Origin: a virus
Virus record (IMG/VR): IMGVR_UViG_3300024262_000064
Coordinates: 1-43,988 of that record
Reading direction: 5' to 3' (one strand)
Length of the DNA stretch: 43,988 nucleotides
In this document: positions 38,379 to 43,988 of the stretch, piece after piece
How the letters are laid out: each line of letters begins with the position of its first letter
How positions within the stretch are numbered: position 1 is the stretch's first letter
Translations under genes and position numbers: made by a program
Notes under the pieces: generated by a model
Told to the model about the DNA's origin: nothing
What the model saw: the letters and a program-made list of their open reading frames with translations, nothing else
Database searches by the model: none

Positions 38379-41366
38379 ATGGCAATAAATAGAGAACTAT
38401 CACAATTTGCTAATTTTGTAGAAGTAGACGATGATACTCAAAATATTGTAATAGATAATAATTTAGGTATCGGAACTACAAACCCATCAGAAAAATTACA
38501 TATTGGAGGTAATTTAAGAGTTACTGGTGGAATTTATGATAGTTCAAATAACTCAGGATTGGAAGGTTATGTTTTAAGTTCCACTGGAGATGGTTTAGAG
38601 TGGATTGAGGGTATACCAGGGGTTCAAGGACTTCAAGGTACTCAAGGTACTCAAGGTATTCAAGGAACTGGTTTACAAGGAAATACCGGAGAACAAGGAT
38701 TTCAAGGTATTCAAGGGTTAATTGGATTTCAAGGTATTCAAGGAATTTCTGGACCTCAAGGAAATCAAGGTATTCAAGGTTTAATTGGAATTCAAGGTTC
38801 TCAAGGTACTCAAGGAATTTCTGGACCTCAAGGAATACAAGGAATTCAAGGAAATGCCGGAGTTTTTGGTTCTGATGGTGCTCAAGGAAGACAAGGAATT
38901 CAAGGAATTCAAGGAACACAAGGAATTCAAGGTCGTCAAGGAATTCAAGGAGCACAAGGATCCCAAGGAACAACTGGTTCTCAAGGTATTCAAGGTATTC
39001 AAGGTATCAGAGGTCAACAAGGAACTCAAGGTATTCAAGGTAGTCAAGGTCGTCAAGGTATTCAAGGATTTACTGGCATTCAAGGAACTGATGGAACATC
39101 AATTGATATTATTGGATCAGTTGAAGATGCAAATGCAAGTCCACCAGATAATGCACAAACAGTATTAAACACAGCATTTCCGGATGCTAATACGGGTAAT
39201 GGTGCAATTGATGAAGCAACTGGAGACCTTTGGATTTATAATGGAACTGCATGGGGTAATGTTGGTAATGTAAGAGGACCTCAAGGAATTCAAGGAGTTC
39301 AAGGGCCTCAAGGAACTCAGGGTCTTTTAGGAGAACAAGGTTTACAAGGTCTAGGAGAACAAGGACTTCAAGGTATTCAAGGATATCAAGGAACACAAGG
39401 AATTCTAGGAATTCAAGGAATTCAAGGAATTGTGGGCGATAAAGGTGATGATGGAACTTCTGTTGCAATTATAGGTTCTGTTGAAGATGTAAATGAAGAT
39501 CCGCCAAACAATCCACAAACAACTTTAAATACTGCATTTCCAACTGCTGGTGTTGGTGATGGTGTAATTGATGAAGAAACTGGAAATCTTTGGGTTTATA
39601 ATGGTTCTGTATGGAATAATGTTGGTAATATTAAAGGACCTCAAGGAACTCAAGGAACACAAGGATCTGTAGGACAGCAAGGTATTCAAGGATCTCAAGG
39701 TATTCAAGGAATTTCTGGACCTGTTGGTAGTCTCGGAGAACAAGGACTTCAAGGTATTCAAGGATTTCAAGGATTTCAAGGTATTCAAGGTAGTCAAGGA
39801 ACACAAGGTCGTCAAGGTATTCAAGGACTTCAAGGACCTCAGGGTACTCAGGGACTTCAAGGTTTAATTGGTTTATCTGGTGGTGCGGGAACACAAGGTA
39901 TTCAAGGTAGTCAAGGAACACAAGGTATTCAAGGTAGTCAAGGAACACAAGGTCGTCAAGGTATTCAAGGACCTCAAGGACCTCAAGGACTTCAAGGAAC
40001 TTTAGGAGATATTGGATCAATTGGATTTCAGGGTATTCAAGGAATTCAAGGTGAACAAGGATTTCAAGGTACTCAAGGATTGAGTGGAAATATTGGAGAT
40101 TTAGGTATTCAAGGACCACAAGGACTTCAAGGTACTCAAGGAAGACAAGGTATTCAAGGATTTCTAGGATTTCAAGGTATTCAAGGTATTCAAGGTACTG
40201 ATGGAGCACAAGGGACGCAAGGTAATCAAGGTGTTACAGGTGCTGGATTTCAAGGTATTCAAGGTGTTCAAGGATCAGTTGGTTTTCAAGGAACACAAGG
40301 GATACAAGGTCGCCAAGGAATACAAGGATATCAAGGAACACAAGGAATCACTGGACAGCAAGGTATTCAAGGTAGTCAAGGTATTCAAGGAACTTCAGTA
40401 ACTGGAGCTCAAGGAACACAAGGTATTCAAGGTAGTCAAGGAACACAAGGTATTCAAGGTAGACAAGGAACACAAGGAACACAAGGTATTCAAGGTAGAC
40501 AAGGAACACAAGGTACTACTGGAGAGCAAGGTATTCAAGGAAGACAAGGAATTTCAGTAACAGGAGATGTAGGATTTCAAGGTATTCAAGGAACACAAGG
40601 GATTCAAGGTACACAAGGTACACAAGGAATTCAGGGATATCAAGGAACACAAGGAATTCAGGGAACTGCAAGCCCATCATCAATTATTAGTCCTGGTAAT
40701 GAAACAGCTTCGGCACTTCCTCACTATCCAGTATTTGTCGCTGGAGTTGGTGAACAAAGTGCAAAAATTAGACTAACACCAACTGCATTTTCATTCACTC
40801 CAAATTCGGGAGCATTTACTGTAGGTGGATCATTAAGTGCAGGAAATAAAAGTCGCATTAGTAAAAATGCACACGCTTCGGGAGCAGATGATTATCACCT
40901 TGAATTATATTCAAATAATGTATCAGCAACAAATGAAGTCTCATTGAGAATGCATCAAGGATCTCAATATTATGGACAGATTAGATTAAGATCAGATGGG
41001 TTTCATTTTACTCAAGGTAATACTAACGTATATAGAAACATATATTTTGGTAGTGCAACTGCTAGTGGAAATATTACTGTTAGTGGAACAGTCACAGCAA
41101 GTTCCGATATTAAATTAAAAGAAAATATAAAACCATTGACAGATTCTCTGAATAAAGTTCTGCAATTAACTGGTGTAGAATTTGATCGTATAGACATAGA
41201 AGATCATCAAATTGGTCTGATCGCTCAAGAAGTGGAAAAGGTAATTCCTGATGTAATTTACGGAGATGAAATTAAATCTGTTGCATATTCAAATTTAGTT
41301 GCACTTCTTGTTGAAGCAATTAAAGAACTCAATCAAAAAGTTGACAGATTAGAAAATAAGAATTAA
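38379..41366 (+). CDS. collagen-like tail fibre with S74 intramolecular chaperone
   Basis: A 995-aa fibre. Residues 1-80 hold a VGIGTTNPSEKLHIGGNLRV module. Three collagen-like tracts of Gly-x-Gln/Gly-x-x triplets (GIQGTQG, GRQG, GPQG, GFQG) span ~80-237, ~300-353 and ~418-763. They are separated by two homologous non-collagen modules (IGSVEDANASPPDNAQTVLN and IGSVEDVNEDPPNNPQTTLN, each closing with a short W-YNG strand). Residues ~764-907 form a beta-rich tip. The C-terminus is a Peptidase_S74 chaperone: SSDIKLKENIKPL with Ser909 and Lys914 five residues apart, as in endosialidases, then IGLIAQEVEKVIPDV and a coiled-coil end. After trimerisation it should cut itself off before Ser909. Confidence 0.9.
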   Translation: MAINRELSQFANFVEVDDDTQNIVIDNNLGIGTTNPSEKLHIGGNLRVTGGIYDSSNNSGLEGYVLSSTGDGLEWIEGIPGVQGLQGTQGTQGIQGTGLQGNTGEQGFQGIQGLIGFQGIQGISGPQGNQGIQGLIGIQGSQGTQGISGPQGIQGIQGNAGVFGSDGAQGRQGIQGIQGTQGIQGRQGIQGAQGSQGTTGSQGIQGIQGIRGQQGTQGIQGSQGRQGIQGFTGIQGTDGTSIDIIGSVEDANASPPDNAQTVLNTAFPDANTGNGAIDEATGDLWIYNGTAWGNVGNVRGPQGIQGVQGPQGTQGLLGEQGLQGLGEQGLQGIQGYQGTQGILGIQGIQGIVGDKGDDGTSVAIIGSVEDVNEDPPNNPQTTLNTAFPTAGVGDGVIDEETGNLWVYNGSVWNNVGNIKGPQGTQGTQGSVGQQGIQGSQGIQGISGPVGSLGEQGLQGIQGFQGFQGIQGSQGTQGRQGIQGLQGPQGTQGLQGLIGLSGGAGTQGIQGSQGTQGIQGSQGTQGRQGIQGPQGPQGLQGTLGDIGSIGFQGIQGIQGEQGFQGTQGLSGNIGDLGIQGPQGLQGTQGRQGIQGFLGFQGIQGIQGTDGAQGTQGNQGVTGAGFQGIQGVQGSVGFQGTQGIQGRQGIQGYQGTQGITGQQGIQGSQGIQGTSVTGAQGTQGIQGSQGTQGIQGRQGTQGTQGIQGRQGTQGTTGEQGIQGRQGISVTGDVGFQGIQGTQGIQGTQGTQGIQGYQGTQGIQGTASPSSIISPGNETASALPHYPVFVAGVGEQSAKIRLTPTAFSFTPNSGAFTVGGSLSAGNKSRISKNAHASGADDYHLELYSNNVSATNEVSLRMHQGSQYYGQIRLRSDGFHFTQGNTNVYRNIYFGSATASGNITVSGTVTASSDIKLKENIKPLTDSLNKVLQLTGVEFDRIDIEDHQIGLIAQEVEKVIPDVIYGDEIKSVAYSNLVALLVEAIKELNQKVDRLENKN
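38617..40670 (+). repeat. collagen-like coding repeats (9-bp units)
   Basis: Hundreds of 9-bp units of the type ggtattcaa, ggaacacaa and ggtcgtcaa encode Gly-x-Gln triplets in three blocks (about 38617-39090, 39277-39435 and 39631-40668). Longer runs recur as exact 20-50 bp duplicates. Confidence 0.95.
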
Positions 41367-41369
41367 ACT
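41341..41369 (+). promoter_or_regulatory. candidate sigma70-like promoter for the GH130-like gene
   Basis: TTGACA (41341-41346), 17-bp spacer, TAAACT (41364-41369), the last containing the stop codon of the fibre gene. The -10 matches only 4 of 6 bases, so this is tentative; it follows the same stop-overlap layout as the gp32 promoter. Confidence 0.3.
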
Positions 41370-41392
41370 TAATTATAAACTTTGCTAATTTT

Positions 41393-42373
41393 ATGAATAA
41401 TTTTGCAAAACTTGCACTTGAAAACGGTGGAAGCATTCATCCATTGATTATTCCATCGGAACTTACAAATGGAACGGGTCTTATGAATCCGTCCATTTTA
41501 GTGGATGGTGATAAAATTAGAGTAATTGTTCGTCATGTAAATTATACATTTTATCATTCTGAAGAAAAACTATTTCAACATCAATGGGGCCCATTAACTT
41601 ATGTGCATCCTGAGAATGATATGCACTTAAGAACTATTAATTACTACTGTGAATTAGATGAAAATTATAAGATCACAAGATATAATAAAATTGATACATC
41701 AGAATTTCCAGAAAAAGAATTATGGGATTTTGTAGGACTTGAAGATGCTCGTATTTTTAAATGGGACGGAAAACTTTATACTTCTGGTGTGAGAAGAGAT
41801 TTAGATACGATTGGCACAGGGAGAATGGAACTCTGTGAGATTATCGTTACTGAAGATAGTGTAAAAGAAGTATCAAGATTTCGTATTCCACCACCGAATG
41901 ATCCAAACTCTTATTGTGAAAAGAACTGGATGCCTATTCTTGATAAACCATATCATTATGTAAAGTGGGGAAATCCAACAGAGGTTGTTAAAGTAAATCC
42001 AGAAACAGAAACTTGCGAAACAGTATCTCTTTCAGATGCAGTTTGGATGCCAAGAGATTTACGTGGAGGATCTCAAGTTATTTCCGCTGGTGATTTTTAT
42101 ATTGCTTGCATTCATGAGGTTGATTTATTTCAAAGTCAAGTTGGAAGAAAGGATGCAGTTTATCGGCATCGTTTTATTGTATGGGATGAAAATTTTAATA
42201 TAGTAAAATACTCAAAGGATTTTGCAATTATGGATGGTCATGTTGAATTTTGTATTGGTATGGATAGACATAAAGGAAATCTTTTAATGACATTTGGTTT
42301 TCAAGATAATGCTGCATATGTACTTCAAGTTCCAGAAAAAATAGTAGAGGAATTTATAAATGACAAGAACTGA
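41393..42373 (+). CDS. GH130/GH43-like beta-propeller protein
   Basis: A 326-aa predicted five-bladed beta-propeller. Signature blocks are NPSILVDGDKIRVIVRHVNY (first blade), GLEDARIFKWDGKLYTSGVR (matching the G-x-E-D-x-R-I segment of GH130, where the Asp is the proposed acid) and YCEKNWMPILDKPYHYVKWG (cf. E-K-N-W). DLRGGSQVISAGDFYIACIH and MDGHVEFCIGMD follow. Family members hydrolyse or phosphorylyse mannosides or act in glycan synthesis. Here it overlaps a two-methyltransferase protein by 14 bp and follows the fibre genes, so it may modify or build a surface or virion glycan; substrate unknown. Confidence 0.65.
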   Translation: MNNFAKLALENGGSIHPLIIPSELTNGTGLMNPSILVDGDKIRVIVRHVNYTFYHSEEKLFQHQWGPLTYVHPENDMHLRTINYYCELDENYKITRYNKIDTSEFPEKELWDFVGLEDARIFKWDGKLYTSGVRRDLDTIGTGRMELCEIIVTEDSVKEVSRFRIPPPNDPNSYCEKNWMPILDKPYHYVKWGNPTEVVKVNPETETCETVSLSDAVWMPRDLRGGSQVISAGDFYIACIHEVDLFQSQVGRKDAVYRHRFIVWDENFNIVKYSKDFAIMDGHVEFCIGMDRHKGNLLMTFGFQDNAAYVLQVPEKIVEEFINDKN

Positions 42374-43988
42374 TATTATACAACTTCTAATTGATAAAAT
42401 TAAAGCAAAATCATATCTTGAAATTGGCGTATCGGGTGGAGAAAATTTTCAAACTATTCGTTGTGAAAATAAAGTTGGAGTAGATCCAGAACTTACATCA
42501 CCAGCAACTATTTTCCTCACTTCTGACGAATTCTTTAAACAAAACAAAGATACATTTGATGTTATTTTTGTAGATGGATTACATCATGCAGATCAAGTAT
42601 ATCGTGACATTATTCATTCACTAAAAGTTTTAAATGATGGAGGATATATTGTCTGTCATGATATGAATCCCCAGAAAAAAGAACATCAAATTATTCCTTT
42701 TACAGGTGGAGTTTGGAATGGAAACTGTTGGGAAGCATTTGTTCAATTAAGACAAGAAAGAAGTGATTTAAGTATGTGTGTTGTGAATACCGATTATGGG
42801 TGTGGCATTATTCAAAAGGGAGAACAAGAAGTTCTTAAAATTAATCAAAAAGTAAATTATAAAAACTTCAATGAAAACAGAAAAGAGTGGTTGAATCTTA
42901 TTGAAGTTACTGATTTTTATGAGCAATTTGGAAATTCATTAAAAGAACTTCTTAATGCTTACGTTATGAATCCTCAAGATGTTGAAAATAATTTTGCTCT
43001 AGGTTTTTATTACGACACCATTGGTCAAACAGCATCTGCACTTTCTTTTTACTTAAGATGTGCTGAAAGATCTACTGATGATTTATTGAAATATGAATCT
43101 CTTATTCGCGGATCTATGTGCTTTGATAAGCAAGGAACCCGTGGATTTACTGTAAAAGGATTACTCCAACACGCCATTTCAATTTTACCCAAAAGGCCGG
43201 AAGCATATTATCTACTTTCAAGATTTTTTGAGAGAGATAGTAGAGATGGGCACTGGAATGATGGATATATGATTGCTTCTATCGGAGATAAAGTTTGTGA
43301 ATATAATAATTCACCACTTAGAACCAATGTGGATTATCCCGGAGATTATTCAATTTTATATGAAAGGGCAGTAACAAGTTGGTGGTGTGGACTATGCGAT
43401 GAAAGTAAAAATATCTTTAAAGATCTTCACGATAACTATACTTTAGATGAAATTCATAAGAAATCGGTTGTTGACAATTTAATTAGATTAAATGTTATTG
43501 ATAAAGAAGAACCACAATCATTTTTAACTTATTACAAAGACAAATATTCTCGTTTAAAATATAAATTTACTGATTCTGAGTTAATAGAAAGAAATTACTC
43601 AGAGGCATATCAAGATATGTTCATTCTTACTATGCTGAATGGTAAAAAAAATGGAACTTACCTTGAAATTGGAGCGGGAAATTGTTTTTACGGAAGTAAT
43701 ACTGCACTTTTAGAAGAACAATTTGATTGGGAAGGAATTGCCCTAGACATTGATGAAAATTTTGTACAATTGCATAAGAACGAAAGAAAAAATCCTTGTT
43801 TTCTTAAAGATGCAACCTTAGTTAATTACAATTCGTTTTTATCTGGATTAGATTTCCCAAGTGAAATTGATTATTTACAACTTGATTGTGATCCACCTTC
43901 TGTAACATATGATATTTTACTTTCAATTCCATTTGAAACATATAAATTTGCAGTGATTACTTATGAACACGACCATTATTGCGATGAA
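42360..43988 (+). CDS. two-domain methyltransferase with TPR-like middle (3' truncated)
   Basis: The frame is open from ATG 42360 to the window end (543 codons, no stop). Residues ~1-165 are a class I SAM methyltransferase of the Methyltransf_24 type: SYLEIGVSGGENFQT (SAM-binding loop), GVDPEL, FDVIFVDGLHHADQV, LNDGGYIVCHDM. Residues ~190-400 are helical TPR-like repeats (NFALGFYYDTIGQTASALSF; PEAYYLLSRFFER). From ~430 there is an FkbM/Methyltransf_21-like domain: GTYLEIGAGNCFYGSNTALL, EGIALDIDENFV, EIDYLQLDCDPPS. FkbM-type enzymes O-methylate sugars or polyketides. The 14-bp overlap with the beta-propeller gene suggests shared glycan work. The end of the protein is outside the window. Confidence 0.8.
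   Translation, partial: MTRTDIIQLLIDKIKAKSYLEIGVSGGENFQTIRCENKVGVDPELTSPATIFLTSDEFFKQNKDTFDVIFVDGLHHADQVYRDIIHSLKVLNDGGYIVCHDMNPQKKEHQIIPFTGGVWNGNCWEAFVQLRQERSDLSMCVVNTDYGCGIIQKGEQEVLKINQKVNYKNFNENRKEWLNLIEVTDFYEQFGNSLKELLNAYVMNPQDVENNFALGFYYDTIGQTASALSFYLRCAERSTDDLLKYESLIRGSMCFDKQGTRGFTVKGLLQHAISILPKRPEAYYLLSRFFERDSRDGHWNDGYMIASIGDKVCEYNNSPLRTNVDYPGDYSILYERAVTSWWCGLCDESKNIFKDLHDNYTLDEIHKKSVVDNLIRLNVIDKEEPQSFLTYYKDKYSRLKYKFTDSELIERNYSEAYQDMFILTMLNGKKNGTYLEIGAGNCFYGSNTALLEEQFDWEGIALDIDENFVQLHKNERKNPCFLKDATLVNYNSFLSGLDFPSEIDYLQLDCDPPSVTYDILLSIPFETYKFAVITYEHDHYCDE

Noticed and set aside
38521-40209. Long open frames on the minus strand (up to 192 aa) opposite the collagen-like gene
   Set aside because: They are by-products of the 9-bp repeat; their products are Leu/Glu-rich low complexity with no starts or ribosome-binding sites of their own.

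Overview
The window is a contiguous piece of an AT-rich genome of a T4-like myovirus that very probably infects a cyanobacterium. The T4-type core is recognisable from sequence: late-transcription co-activator gp33, helicase loader gp59, ssDNA-binding protein gp32, baseplate wedge gp53, tail-tube cap gp48, head-completion nuclease gp4, a tail-tube-like gp54 candidate and hub/chaperone gp26. The cyanophage flavour comes from ThyX, PhoH, a 2OG-Fe(II) oxygenase, a small protein ending in a CP12-like motif, and the large beta-helix and collagen-like fibre proteins. No integrase, transposon, rRNA or CRISPR array was seen.

Layout. (1) 1-4581, plus strand: nucleotide metabolism and replication/transcription genes (thyX end, two small genes, phoH, PD-(D/E)XK nuclease, gp33, gp59, a small conserved gene, gp32). 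(2) 4582-7171, minus strand: gp53, gp48 and gp4. (3) 7202-23619, plus strand: a tightly packed, often overlapping tail/baseplate cluster. It runs from the gp54-like gene and gp26, through a small partner ORF, two very large proteins with peptidoglycan-hydrolase domains, a hub-like protein, the CP12-like protein and spike proteins, to the oxygenase. (4) 23620-25157: small genes, three tRNAs (UAA, UGU and UGC anticodons) and a strong intrinsic terminator. (5) 25198-41366: adhesion/fibre block of a 2595-aa and a 1274-aa beta-helix protein, two smaller virion proteins and a collagen-like fibre with an S74 self-cleaving chaperone. (6) 41393-43988: a GH130-like beta-propeller protein overlapping a two-methyltransferase/TPR protein that runs off the window.

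Regulation can be partly read from the DNA. Sigma70-like promoters with 17-bp spacers precede gp33, gp32, a small gene at 23670 and two tRNA units; a weaker one precedes the oxygenase. T4-type late boxes (NATAAATA) precede the structural transcription units, including two that face each other in the gp4/gp54 gap. Early/middle replication and tRNA functions therefore seem to use the host sigma factor, and virion genes seem to use gp33-assisted late transcription.

The most interesting observations are: a candidate -1 ribosomal frameshift joining gp26 to the small ORF before the giant tail proteins; a candidate pseudoknot in the gp32 leader starting where its promoter would initiate; a tail protein with three different peptidoglycan-cleaving folds; a CP12-type C-terminus encoded between baseplate genes; and an approximately 830-bp Gly-Thr-Pro-Val repeat inserted in the central spike protein. 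All functions are inferred from recognised sequence motifs and context; no database search was run.
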